DNA of 19,833 bases from an uncultured Flavobacteriaceae bacterium. GTDB lineage: Bacteria; Bacteroidota; Bacteroidia; Flavobacteriales; Flavobacteriaceae. Below are positions 7,250 to 14,215 of the stretch, in pieces. How positions within the stretch are numbered: position 1 is the stretch's first letter; every line of letters starts with the position of its first letter. The stretch spans positions 1 through 19,833 of the forward strand of contig CAJWNW010000021.1 of NCBI GenBank assembly GCA_913044085.1, in the 5' to 3' direction. The notes below the pieces were generated by a model. That model was not told the DNA's origin. It saw only the letters and a program-made list of their open reading frames with translations, and made no database searches. Both the position numbers and the translations under genes were made by a program.

Positions 7250-8365
7250 TTACGAGAACATATCTTTCACTTTCTCAAAAAAGGATTTATCGGAGCTCTT
7301 GGGTTTAGGAGAAAAATGCTCGTTGTCCCGCATTTTTTCAAAAAAGACCTTTTGCTCTTTATTGAGCGTTTTAGGAGTCCATACATTGACATGAACCAAT
7401 AAATCTCCTTTGTTATAACCATTGATATTTGGAATACCCTTACCCCTAAGTCGTAGAATTTTACCAGATTGAACTCCTGGTTCAATTTTAAGACGCACCT
7501 TGCCAGTAACGGTTTCTATTTCAACGGAAGATCCTAAAATCGCATCTGGAAGGCTCACATAAAAATCGTAGTGTAAATTGTCCCCCTCACGCTGTAATTT
7601 TGGATGAGGTTCTTCAGAAATGGCAACCAACAAGTCTCCAGAAATACCATTGCCTGGAGCCGCATTTCCCTTGCCGCTGACCTTAAGCTGCATTCCATCT
7701 TCGACCCCAGCTGGTATTTTGATGGAAACCGTTTCTTCCTCAGTTACAAAACCATTGGCATCTGCATTGGAAGGGCGATTGTCAATTATTTGACCCGTTC
7801 CACCACAAGTATTACATGTAGTGGCCGTTTGCATTCGCCCTAGAATTGTATTGGTCACTCTAGTGACTTGGCCGGTGCCATTACAAGTAGAACACGTTTT
7901 GTAAGTGACGCCCTTAGCCTGTTTCTTGCGTTTTACTTTAATTTTTTTCTCAACCCCATTCGCAATTTCTTCCAAAGAAAGTTTAACGCGGATTCTCAAA
8001 TTACTGCCACGAGGCGTTCTTTGGCGCTGACCGCCAAAACCACCGAAACCTCCTCCACCAAAAGCACCGCCAAAAATATCACCAAACTGACTGAAAATAT
8101 CATCCATGTTCATTCCACCACCGCCAAAACCACCAGCGCCTTCAAAGGCTTGATGACCGAATTGGTCGTATCGCGCTTTTTTGTCGGGATCACTCAAAAT
8201 TTCATAAGCTTCAGCAGCAATTTTGAATTTTTCCTCAGCGGATTTATCATCCGGATTTTTATCAGGATGGTATTTGATTGCCATTTTTCGATAGGCCTTT
8301 TTAATTTCTGATGATGAGGCACTTTTCGTAATTCCTAATACCTCGTAATAATCCTGCTTTGCCAT
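7250..8365 (-). CDS. dnaJ: Chaperone DnaJ with a reduced zinc-finger domain
   Basis: Hsp40 co-chaperone of DnaK: it delivers unfolded proteins and stimulates the DnaK ATPase. The 371-residue protein has a J domain (HPD at 33-35), a Gly/Phe-rich linker (about 69-112) and two C-terminal substrate-binding domains. The central cysteine-rich domain is odd. Only two CxxCxGxG motifs remain, at 158-165 (CSTCNGTG) and 184-191 (CNTCGGTG). They match the second and third motifs of a normal DnaJ, which form zinc site II. The segments where motifs one and four should be (KRKKQAKGV and DNRPSNADANG) contain no cysteine, so zinc site I is missing. The surrounding sequence (VTRVTNTILG) is well conserved and in frame, so this is not a sequencing break. 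It follows grpE by 26 bases. Confidence 0.96.
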   Translation of the reverse strand: MAKQDYYEVLGITKSASSSEIKKAYRKMAIKYHPDKNPDDKSAEEKFKIAAEAYEILSDPDKKARYDQFGHQAFEGAGGFGGGGMNMDDIFSQFGDIFGGAFGGGGFGGFGGQRQRTPRGSNLRIRVKLSLEEIANGVEKKIKVKRKKQAKGVTYKTCSTCNGTGQVTRVTNTILGRMQTATTCNTCGGTGQIIDNRPSNADANGFVTEEETVSIKIPAGVEDGMQLKVSGKGNAAPGNGISGDLLVAISEEPHPKLQREGDNLHYDFYVSLPDAILGSSVEIETVTGKVRLKIEPGVQSGKILRLRGKGIPNINGYNKGDLLVHVNVWTPKTLNKEQKVFFEKMRDNEHFSPKPKSSDKSFFEKVKDMFS

Positions 8366-8391
8366 GTTGTATTTTGCTGTTTGCGTTTATT

Positions 8392-8922
8392 CTACTGACC
8401 TATGACTACTTTTGGAAATCTGATCACCTTATCCCCTAATTTATAGCCTTTTTCTATGACATCTATAATCTTTCCCTTAAGATCTTCACTGGGAGCGGGA
8501 ATTTGAGTCACTGCCTCGTGCTTGTCGGCGTTAAAAAGATCACCTTTGTCTACTTCAATGACACTCAGACCTTTTTGCTCAAGAGTAGATTGAAATTTAT
8601 TTTTAATGAGTTCAACGCCTTTAGAAAGATCATTTTCCTCGTGTTTTGACATCTCTGCAAGGGCACGGTCAAAGTCATCCAGAACAGGTAAGAGCGATTG
8701 AATTACGTCTTGACTTGCAGTTGAAAAAAGTTCGATACGTTCTTTGGCTGTTCGCCGCTTATAATTTTCAAATTCAGCGAATAAACGCAAAAATTTATCC
8801 TTTTCTTGTTCTAAATCTGCCTTATATTGATCTTCGACAGAAATTGTTTTTTCAACTTTTGCAGATGCCGTTTTTGACGCTTTTTCAGATTTCAACTTTT
8901 TCTTGGATTCTTTCTTAGCCAT
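8392..8922 (-). CDS. grpE: Nucleotide exchange factor GrpE
   Basis: GrpE releases ADP from DnaK to reset the Hsp70 cycle in the cytoplasm. The protein of 176 residues has a lysine/serine-rich N-terminus (1-30), then a long helix with FLRLFAEFENYKRR (44-57), the SLLPVLDDFDRAL segment (76-88), and the C-terminal beta domain with NADKHEAVTQ (131-140) and KGYKLGDKVIRFPKVVI near the end. These are the standard GrpE landmarks. It is the first gene of a grpE-dnaJ operon with a good promoter 44 bases upstream. dnaK is not in the window. Confidence 0.96.
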   Translation of the reverse strand: MAKKESKKKLKSEKASKTASAKVEKTISVEDQYKADLEQEKDKFLRLFAEFENYKRRTAKERIELFSTASQDVIQSLLPVLDDFDRALAEMSKHEENDLSKGVELIKNKFQSTLEQKGLSVIEVDKGDLFNADKHEAVTQIPAPSEDLKGKIIDVIEKGYKLGDKVIRFPKVVIGQ

Positions 8923-8965
8923 TTTACAATTTGTTCTTTAAATTATGAATTATATATTTTGAAGG

Positions 8966-8997
8966 CAAAAGTACTGCCATTCTTCGAAAAATGTCAA
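8966..8997 (-). promoter_or_regulatory. Promoter of grpE-dnaJ
   Basis: On the minus strand: TTG (8997-8995), 21-base spacer, TACTTTTG (8973-8966). This fits the Bacteroidetes consensus TTG-N17-23-TAnnTTTG exactly and is the best promoter match in the window. The -33 TTG is embedded in a tandem direct repeat (GACATTTT twice). No CIRCE element is present. Confidence 0.7.
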
Positions 8998-9031
8998 AAT
9001 GTCATCTTTTTTTTTATGGGTTTAGCTAAGT

Positions 9032-9949
9032 CTAAAATCGAAGCAAGTCCTCAAGGGCCGCTGAAACTTCATGAAATTTAAAATCAAAACCTGTTTTCTG
9101 GATTTTTTTTGAGCAAACACGCTGGCTTTCCAAGACAATGGCAGACATTTCACCAAGTATTAATTTCAAGACCGTTTGGGGGACATTAGGGAGGTAAATA
9201 GGCTTCCCTACAATTCGAGCGATGGTATTTGTCAATTCCGATTGCTGTACTGGGTTTGGTGCTACTGCGTTGTAAACCCCTTCAATTTTAGACTTTAAAG
9301 CGTGTGAAAAAATTCCAACCAAGTCTTCGGTATGAATCCAAGACTGCCACTGACTGCCTGTACCCAAAGCCGCTCCAAAATAGTTTTTGATAGGGAACAT
9401 AATTTTAGGCAATGCACCGCCATTGGCATCCAGTACAATTCCAATTCTTAAAATACAAATTTTTAAATCCGCATTATCAAAAGCCCCTAAGGCAGCTTCC
9501 CATTTTTGAACTACAGAACTTAAAAAGGAGTTGCTGGAAAATTGTGCTTGTTTTTCCTCATAATATTGGGTGACAGAATTGGAATAAATTCCAATTGCAC
9601 TCGCTGTTACAAGGTACTTGACAGGGAAATGATGTGTTTTGATATGATGTGCCAAAATTTCTAAGGACTTGACGCGGCTATTTACAATTTCACTTTTTGC
9701 GGCCTTATTCCAGCGTTGGGCAATTGGTGCTCCAGCCAAGTTAATAATCGAATCTATACCCTCTAAGCTGCGCAAATCTAATTCATTGGACATGGGATCC
9801 CAGTGGAATGTTTTAGGATAACTGTTTGTATTTACTTTTGATTTTTGGGTGCTTAAAATATGGAGTTTGTAACCCTGTTGAATTAAGGAATCAGTTAGTG
9901 CTCTGCCAACCAATCCTGAAGCGCCTGTTATTAATATTTTATTGGACAC
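9032..9949 (-). CDS. TIGR01777-family NAD(P)-dependent epimerase-like protein (YfcH/SDR39U1-like)
   Basis: An atypical extended short-chain dehydrogenase of 305 residues. The N-terminal Rossmann motif is GASGLVG (9-15). The family-typical NLAGAPIAQRWNKAAK segment (about 69-84) and TASAIGIYS (about 116-124) follow, and the C-terminal part (about 250-300, LGEMSAIVLESQRVCSKKI) matches the DUF1731 tail of this family. The physiological substrate of these proteins is not established. The start is a GTG at 9949-9947: an in-frame TGA lies only two codons upstream and no ATG would keep the Rossmann motif. A perfect inverted repeat abuts the start codon. It lies 81 bases downstream of mnmD in the same direction. 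Confidence 0.9.
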   Translation of the reverse strand: MSNKILITGASGLVGRALTDSLIQQGYKLHILSTQKSKVNTNSYPKTFHWDPMSNELDLRSLEGIDSIINLAGAPIAQRWNKAAKSEIVNSRVKSLEILAHHIKTHHFPVKYLVTASAIGIYSNSVTQYYEEKQAQFSSNSFLSSVVQKWEAALGAFDNADLKICILRIGIVLDANGGALPKIMFPIKNYFGAALGTGSQWQSWIHTEDLVGIFSHALKSKIEGVYNAVAPNPVQQSELTNTIARIVGKPIYLPNVPQTVLKLILGEMSAIVLESQRVCSKKIQKTGFDFKFHEVSAALEDLLRF

Positions 9950-9998
9950 GATTCAAAATTATTGAATCACTAGATTGTATCGTGTTAAAAAACAATCT
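9950..9998. promoter_or_regulatory. Two inverted repeats upstream of the epimerase-like gene
   Basis: 9950-9968 is GATTCAA-AATTA-TTGAATC, ending at the base before the GTG start codon. 9972-9998 is AGATTGT-N13-ACAATCT. On the minus strand the loop of the first repeat contains TAATTTTG, a TAnnTTTG match, but a start there would give an almost leaderless mRNA. They could be an operator pair or control translation. Confidence 0.35.
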
Positions 9999-10030
9999 TT
10001 AACAAATATTTAAGCATAAGTTGGAGGGTA

Positions 10031-10702
10031 TTAAAGTTTAATGGCGCGTAGCATCTCCCGTTTACCTGGGGGGCCTGGTAAGCGTTCAACTTCAAACCCT
10101 ACTGCTTGCATACAACGGCGTACACTGCCTTTGGCACAATAGGTAACCAAAAGACCATTAGGCCGCAAGGCTTTATACATTTTTTTAAAGATTGATTCGA
10201 TCCATAAATGGGGTTGAACTCGGGGGCCAAAGGCATCAAAGTAAATGACGTCAAACGCATTGGCTTCGGCAATTTCAGAAAAAAACGCTTGGCGTTTAAT
10301 AATAGAAAAATGGGGTAAAATTTTTTGGATCTCTTCCCAAGAGCAACTGTGAATATTTTGAAATATAGAGGGATCCGAACCAATCAGTGTATGATATCCC
10401 AATGCCTTTAATTCATCTGCCGCAACAGGGTACGCTTCAATGCCATGGTAACAAATTTCCTGAGAAATATTTAGGGATTCTAAAGCGGTCAAAAGAGCAT
10501 TCAGTCCAGTTCCAAATCCAATTTCCAAGAGTGTTAATGGATTTTGTTTTGTTTGGCGTTCTAAAAACGTTTTTAAGCCGGCATTGATGTAAACGTGTTT
10601 GGCCTCTTGTAAAGCCCCATGAATGGAATGGTATTGCTCATTCCAACCTTCAATTTGAATGGTTTTTGATCCATCCGAAGTGGTAATTATAGTACGTTTC
10701 AA
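10031..10702 (-). CDS. mnmD: tRNA 5-methylaminomethyl-2-thiouridine(34) methyltransferase MnmD
   Basis: A SAM-dependent methyltransferase that makes the last methylation of mnm5(s2)U at the wobble position of tRNAs for Lys, Glu, Gln and others. It corresponds to the N-terminal domain of E. coli MnmC, here without the fused FAD oxidase. The 223-residue protein shows the family hallmarks YHSIHGALQEAKHVY (24-38), the SAM-binding LLEIGFGTGLN (58-68), YFDAFGPRVQPHLW, and a C-terminal LPGPPGKREM. The start is unusual: a TTG at 10702, with the stop of the DUF4920 gene five codons upstream in the same frame and no ATG before the conserved domain. The 15-base gap suggests co-transcription with the lipoprotein gene. 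Confidence 0.92.
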   Translation of the reverse strand: MKRTIITTSDGSKTIQIEGWNEQYHSIHGALQEAKHVYINAGLKTFLERQTKQNPLTLLEIGFGTGLNALLTALESLNISQEICYHGIEAYPVAADELKALGYHTLIGSDPSIFQNIHSCSWEEIQKILPHFSIIKRQAFFSEIAEANAFDVIYFDAFGPRVQPHLWIESIFKKMYKALRPNGLLVTYCAKGSVRRCMQAVGFEVERLPGPPGKREMLRAIKL

Positions 10703-10717
10703 AACAAAATTTGTGGT

Positions 10718-11206
10718 TTATTCGGCTAAGAGGACCCCGTCAGCCATGAAACTATAGGTGATTTTAGGTTCTATAATCGCTTCAATTTCAGCACTCGATG
10801 CCCCTGCATCTTCTGCATAATGGCGAAGGTCTGCAACCGAAGTTTCTGATACATAAGCCAACCCGTTTACAATTGCTTCACCTGATGCATCTGTAGGTAC
10901 AAAAAAACCATAGTCTTTAAATCGAACCATTAATTCTTCTCCGTTAGACAATGGGAGTGTCATCCAGCACCCTTTTTTGGAACAAACATCGCTTACCATT
11001 CCTCGCATAGTAACTTGAATTGTATCTGTTAAGCCAACCATTATATTTGTGAATTCTTCAGAAGTAGAAACCTCACTAACATCAAATTGGGCACCATAAG
11101 ACAGATAAGTAGTTGATTCAATTTTGACGGGTAAACGTTGTGGCTTATTTTCCTTGCAATTCCAAAATAAAATTAAACTAAAAACCAAAAAATATATTCT
11201 ATTCAT
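10718..11206 (-). CDS. DUF4920-domain lipoprotein
   Basis: The 162-residue secreted protein has a hydrophobic N-terminus (4-15) and a cysteine at 17 (LFWNC|KEN), consistent with a flavobacterial lipobox, so it is probably a lipid-anchored envelope protein. The mature part carries motifs I associate with DUF4920: YGAQF (37-41), VCSKKGCWM (74-82) and RFKDYGFFVP (95-104). The two cysteines in CSKKGC suggest metal binding or a disulfide. Biochemical function is unknown. It is divergent from ilvE and 15 bases upstream of mnmD. Confidence 0.85.
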   Translation of the reverse strand: MNRIYFLVFSLILFWNCKENKPQRLPVKIESTTYLSYGAQFDVSEVSTSEEFTNIMVGLTDTIQVTMRGMVSDVCSKKGCWMTLPLSNGEELMVRFKDYGFFVPTDASGEAIVNGLAYVSETSVADLRHYAEDAGASSAEIEAIIEPKITYSFMADGVLLAE

Positions 11207-11252
11207 TTTTTAAAAATTATGATTTTAAATATAATAACTTTTTGCGGAAGCC

Positions 11253-11285
11253 TTGTATAAATAAGTTATGAATTTAGTAGATTTG
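11253..11285 (+). promoter_or_regulatory. Promoter of ilvE
   Basis: TTG (11253-11255), 22-base spacer, TAGATTTG (11278-11285): an exact fit to TTG-N17-23-TAnnTTTG, 25 bases before the ilvE ATG. Confidence 0.65.
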
Positions 11286-11310
11286 CTGAGATCAATTTGA
11301 ACACCGAACA

Positions 11311-12366
11311 ATGGAGACTTTAAAAATAACAACCATACAACATTCTAAATTAAAAAGTGTTGATTTTAATAACTTGGGGTTTGGTAAAACTTTTTCAGAC
11401 CATATGTTGATTTGTGATTACAAGAATGGCAATTGGGGCGCTCCAGAAATTGTACCCTTCCAGCCCATATCGCTCATGCCATCATCTAAGATTTTTCACT
11501 ATGGTCAATCCATTTTTGAGGGCATGAAGGCTTATAAAGACAAAGACTTAAATACTTGGCTATTTCGCCCTAATGAAAACTTTAAACGCCTTAATAAGTC
11601 CGCCAAACGCTTGGCCATCCCAGAAGTACCAGAAGCTGTTTTCTTCAATGGCTTGAAAGCGCTTTTAAAACTTGACAATGTTTGGATTCCGACAAAAGAA
11701 GGCAGCTCACTTTACATTCGCCCTATAATTTTTGCGACAGGTGAAGGCTTCCATGCTTCTCCGGCTGATGCATATCGTTTTTTAATTGCAACAGCGCCAT
11801 CGGGACCTTATTTTTCTGGACAAGTAAAAGTGCTAATTGAAGAAAAGTACTCCCGTTCTGCAAATGGAGGCGTTGGATTTGCAAAAGCTGGCGGAAATTA
11901 TGCAGCGCAGTTTTATCCAACACAGCTGGCTATTGAAAAAGGTTATAATCAAGTTATTTGGACCGATGATAACAGCCATGAAAATATTGAAGAAGCTGGT
12001 GCGATGAATATTTTTATTCGTATCAATGATACACTAATTACCGGCCCAACCAGCGACCGAATTTTAGATGGGGTGACTCGAAAAAGTATCATCGATATTG
12101 CAAAAAGTGAAGGAATTAAAGTAGAGGTGCGAAAATTCACAGTATCAGAATTAATTGAGGCTTCAAATAATGGCAGTCTCAAAGAAATGTTCGGAACTGG
12201 CACAGCCGCTGTTATTTCGCCCATTGCTGTCTATGGATATAAAGATACAGACTATGCATTACCTAAGCTTGAAAAGACATTTGCCTCTCGTTTAAAAGAA
12301 CGCATTACTTCCATTCAAACTAATAAATCTGAGGACCCTTTTAACTGGCGATTCAAGGTTAATTAA
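11311..12366 (+). CDS. ilvE: Branched-chain amino acid aminotransferase
   Basis: A class IV PLP aminotransferase catalysing the last step of Leu, Ile and Val synthesis (or the first of their breakdown) with glutamate/2-oxoglutarate. The length of 351 residues is normal for the longer BCAT subgroup. Motifs in order: FHYGQSIFEGMKAY (62-75), RPNENFKRLNKSAKRL (86-101), YIRP (135-138), and GFAKAGGNYAAQ (189-200), where K192 is the expected Schiff-base lysine. EEAGAMNIF and the PLP-phosphate region GTGTAAVISP follow. It has its own promoter. Its stop codon is directly followed by the stop of the convergent MazG-like gene, with no spacer. Confidence 0.96.
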   Translation: METLKITTIQHSKLKSVDFNNLGFGKTFSDHMLICDYKNGNWGAPEIVPFQPISLMPSSKIFHYGQSIFEGMKAYKDKDLNTWLFRPNENFKRLNKSAKRLAIPEVPEAVFFNGLKALLKLDNVWIPTKEGSSLYIRPIIFATGEGFHASPADAYRFLIATAPSGPYFSGQVKVLIEEKYSRSANGGVGFAKAGGNYAAQFYPTQLAIEKGYNQVIWTDDNSHENIEEAGAMNIFIRINDTLITGPTSDRILDGVTRKSIIDIAKSEGIKVEVRKFTVSELIEASNNGSLKEMFGTGTAAVISPIAVYGYKDTDYALPKLEKTFASRLKERITSIQTNKSEDPFNWRFKVN

Positions 12367-12753
12367 TTAAGACTCTAGGATGGCTTTGATATTTGGCTTG
12401 AAATAGTTTGGCCCTTTCATCACTTTACCATCGGCCCTGTATATGGGGTTTCCGTCTGCTCCTAGTTTACTCATATTGCTGCGCTGAATTTCATTAAAAA
12501 CAGATTCTATTTTATGCTGCATCCCATGTTCAATAATGGTACCACAAAGAATGTAAAGCATGTCGCCAAGAGCATCAGCAACTTCTACCAAATCATTGGA
12601 TTGAGCCGCTTCGTAATACTCCTCATTTTCTTCTTTCATTAAGTCAAAACGCAGTTTGTTCTTTGCAAATCCTAAATCCGCTTTAGGGGTGGTTCTGTAT
12701 CCAATTTTAAAGGCTTCATGAAATGCTTTAACAGCATCAATTTTGTTTTTCAT
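12367..12753 (-). CDS. MazG-like nucleoside triphosphate pyrophosphohydrolase
   Basis: A compact all-alpha NTP pyrophosphohydrolase of 128 residues. The magnesium-binding signature of the superfamily is present: EENEE (41-45), 11 residues, then EVADALGD (57-64), fitting EExxE...ExxD. Residues downstream (LGADGNPIYRADGKVMKGPNYF, paraphrased: a Gly/Asp-rich loop near 97-118) resemble the dimeric MazG-like/DR2231-type proteins rather than MazG itself. It likely hydrolyses a nucleotide triphosphate to monophosphate and pyrophosphate; the preferred nucleotide cannot be told. It is divergent from the 62-residue membrane protein gene, only 46 bases away. Confidence 0.83.
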   Translation of the reverse strand: MKNKIDAVKAFHEAFKIGYRTTPKADLGFAKNKLRFDLMKEENEEYYEAAQSNDLVEVADALGDMLYILCGTIIEHGMQHKIESVFNEIQRSNMSKLGADGNPIYRADGKVMKGPNYFKPNIKAILES

Positions 12754-12799
12754 TGGTAGTAATTTTTTTGTAGTTTTACGAATCTAAAAATACATAAAT

Positions 12800-12988
12800 A
12801 TGTTCAGTCGTGGACAACTAATTTTTGGTATTATTTTCGCCATTGTGTTTTTTGTTATCATTATTGTAGCTTACAAAAAAGATGCAGTTTTACACAAAAA
12901 ATATTACAATGGGGTTTTTTGGATTCTATTGACTTTTATTGCCTTTATTGCTGGAATTGCAGCTATAAAATTTCTACTAGGCTATTAA
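12800..12988 (+). CDS. Small conserved-type membrane protein, function unknown
   Basis: A 62-residue protein with two strong membrane segments (about 6-24 and 38-59) joined by a basic, aromatic loop YKKDAVLHKKYYNG. No enzyme motif is visible. Hydrophobicity, clean ATG start and placement in its own divergent transcription unit support a real gene. The pattern resembles small flavobacterial membrane proteins of unknown function. It is followed by the longest intergenic stretch in the window. Confidence 0.7.
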   Translation: MFSRGQLIFGIIFAIVFFVIIIVAYKKDAVLHKKYYNGVFWILLTFIAFIAGIAAIKFLLGY

Positions 12989-13238
12989 TCAATTGTCTAT
13001 TATTACACACAATCGTATCTAAATTTTATTTAGGTTTGAAAAACAAACTAGCAGTCCATAATTTTATTGAATAAAAAAGTGTGCTTGCAACAATAGGGTT
13101 ATTCAGTTTTCAAAAAAATAATTTCTTCGAGGATTTCGATTCAAAAGAAATTTATAATTTCGTGTAGCTAGTGATTATTAATTATAATAAAGTCCATTCC
13201 AGTGAATGGACGTCCATTTGAAAAAATAATTTAATGAT
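12989..13238 (+). other. 250-base intergenic region / putative crcB leader
   Basis: No ORF or RNA gene is recognised. It holds an exact TAnnTTTG match (TAGGTTTG, 13031-13038) lying in an imperfect hairpin (to about 13051), an 8-bp inverted repeat AATTTCTT/AAGAAATT (13120-13152), and a GTCCATT triple half-site structure (13192-13218). If transcription begins near 13045 the crcB mRNA would carry a leader of about 190 bases. I do not see the fluoride (crcB-motif) riboswitch consensus. Confidence 0.45.
13192..13218 (+). repeat. Three-half-site inverted repeat upstream of crcB
   Basis: GTCCATTC-CAGT-GAATGGAC (13192-13211) is a perfect 8-bp stem with a 4-base loop. The right arm is directly followed by GTCCATT, giving a second perfect palindrome AATGGAC|GTCCATT (13205-13218). 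The middle arm can therefore pair with either neighbour. It ends 20 bases before the crcB ATG. Confidence 0.7.
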
Positions 13239-13610
13239 ATGAAACATGCTTTACTCGTGTTTTTAGGAGGTGGCCTAGGGAGCGCTCTTCGATACGGATT
13301 TGGAAAAATATTTCAAACAGCACCCGGTGCGTTTCCAATGAGCACTTTTACTGTCAATATTTTAGGTTGTTTTCTGATTGGTATATTTATGGCTTATGGG
13401 CTCAAAACTGAGACCCTAAGTGAAAATCAATCAATTTTATTGATCACAGGCTTTTGCGGTGGTTTTACTACTTTTTCAGCCTTTGCTGCTGAAAACCAAT
13501 TATTTTTGAAATCTGGTGACTATTTGCAATTTGGGCTGTATACTGGGGCCTCTATTTTGTTAGGCCTACTGGCGGTCATGCTTGGATTGTATTTAGCGAA
13601 ACAGATTTAA
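13239..13610 (+). CDS. crcB: Fluoride ion channel CrcB/Fluc
   Basis: A small dimeric membrane channel that expels fluoride from the cytoplasm. The 123-residue protein has four membrane segments, the N-terminal GGGLGSALRYGFG (10-22), the conserved Asn in TVNILGCFLIG (N40), and the family signature GFCGGFTTFSAF (71-82) holding the fluoride-lining phenylalanines and the central sodium-site region. The ATG at 13239 is preceded by an overlapping, out-of-frame minimal ORF (ATG ATA TGA at 13234-13242). The 3' end overlaps the convergent DUF1684 gene by four bases. Confidence 0.95.
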   Translation: MKHALLVFLGGGLGSALRYGFGKIFQTAPGAFPMSTFTVNILGCFLIGIFMAYGLKTETLSENQSILLITGFCGGFTTFSAFAAENQLFLKSGDYLQFGLYTGASILLGLLAVMLGLYLAKQI

Positions 13611-14215
13611 TTTTTATACTTGTACATCACCCCCGCTTCAACTTTGATTGGTAAGAAATTTTCTCTTGGGACAATTGGACAAGAATAACGCGCGTTGTAA
13701 ACACAATAAGGGTTGTAGGATTTATTGAAGTCCAACCAAATACGGTCTCCCTCTGGTATCTTTAAATCTATATAGCGGCCTCCTCCATAAGTTGTTACCC
13801 CATTAGTGGCATCCAAATAAGGTAAAAACAGGTAATCACTTGATTCTAATACAGAACTTTCGCTTTGGTAGACCTTTAGGCTGTAATCAAAACCCTTAAT
13901 TGTAAAGCTTAAAATACCAAAAACACGTTCTTTAGACAGCCTGGTGGTGCTTGTTTTCATTTCAAAAAAATCACTCGCATTTGTTTTTTTCAACTTTGCA
14001 ACCACGGCAAAACTTGAATCAACAGGGAAAAATGACAACCCCTTAAAGCTCTTTATGTCTTCAGGGTCTAAGGGAGATCTAGAGGCATCTTTAAAAAGTG
14101 CATTCAGCGATTTATGAAATTCAGATTCGGTAGTCGAAAAACGTTTGCCCTCTTTACAATTGAAAAAGAATAAAAAAACACAAAATACAACTGTTAATTT
14201 AAAGTTTTGGTTCAA
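13607..14215 (-). CDS. DUF1684-domain lipoprotein
   Basis: The 202-residue protein has a hydrophobic N-terminus (7-18) and a likely lipobox cysteine at 20 (FFFNC|KEG), so it is predicted to be lipid-anchored in the envelope. The C-terminal half has the DUF1684 motifs: LPYLDATNGVTTYGGGRYIDL (about 131-151; key residues YGGGRY 143-148), DFNKSYNPYC (162-171) and YSCP (177-180). Function is unknown for the family. The start is TTG at 14215, overlapping the Lrp stop as TTGA; no ATG occurs before the signal sequence. It is therefore coupled to the upstream Lrp-type regulator gene. Confidence 0.87.
   Translation of the reverse strand: MNQNFKLTVVFCVFLFFFNCKEGKRFSTTESEFHKSLNALFKDASRSPLDPEDIKSFKGLSFFPVDSSFAVVAKLKKTNASDFFEMKTSTTRLSKERVFGILSFTIKGFDYSLKVYQSESSVLESSDYLFLPYLDATNGVTTYGGGRYIDLKIPEGDRIWLDFNKSYNPYCVYNARYSCPIVPRENFLPIKVEAGVMYKYKN

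Noticed and set aside
7868..8311. 147-codon open frame on the plus strand, opposite dnaJ
   Set aside because: It is an antisense shadow of the dnaJ G/F and J-domain coding sequence; the translation is low-complexity and has no start context or family resemblance.
8923..9031. CIRCE/HrcA operator upstream of grpE
   Set aside because: No TTAGCACTC-N9-GAGTGCTAA or close variant is present.
12989..13238. Fluoride riboswitch upstream of crcB
   Set aside because: Expected from context, but the conserved GGNGAUGG-type core and pseudoknot partners were not found by eye; a covariance-model scan would settle it.
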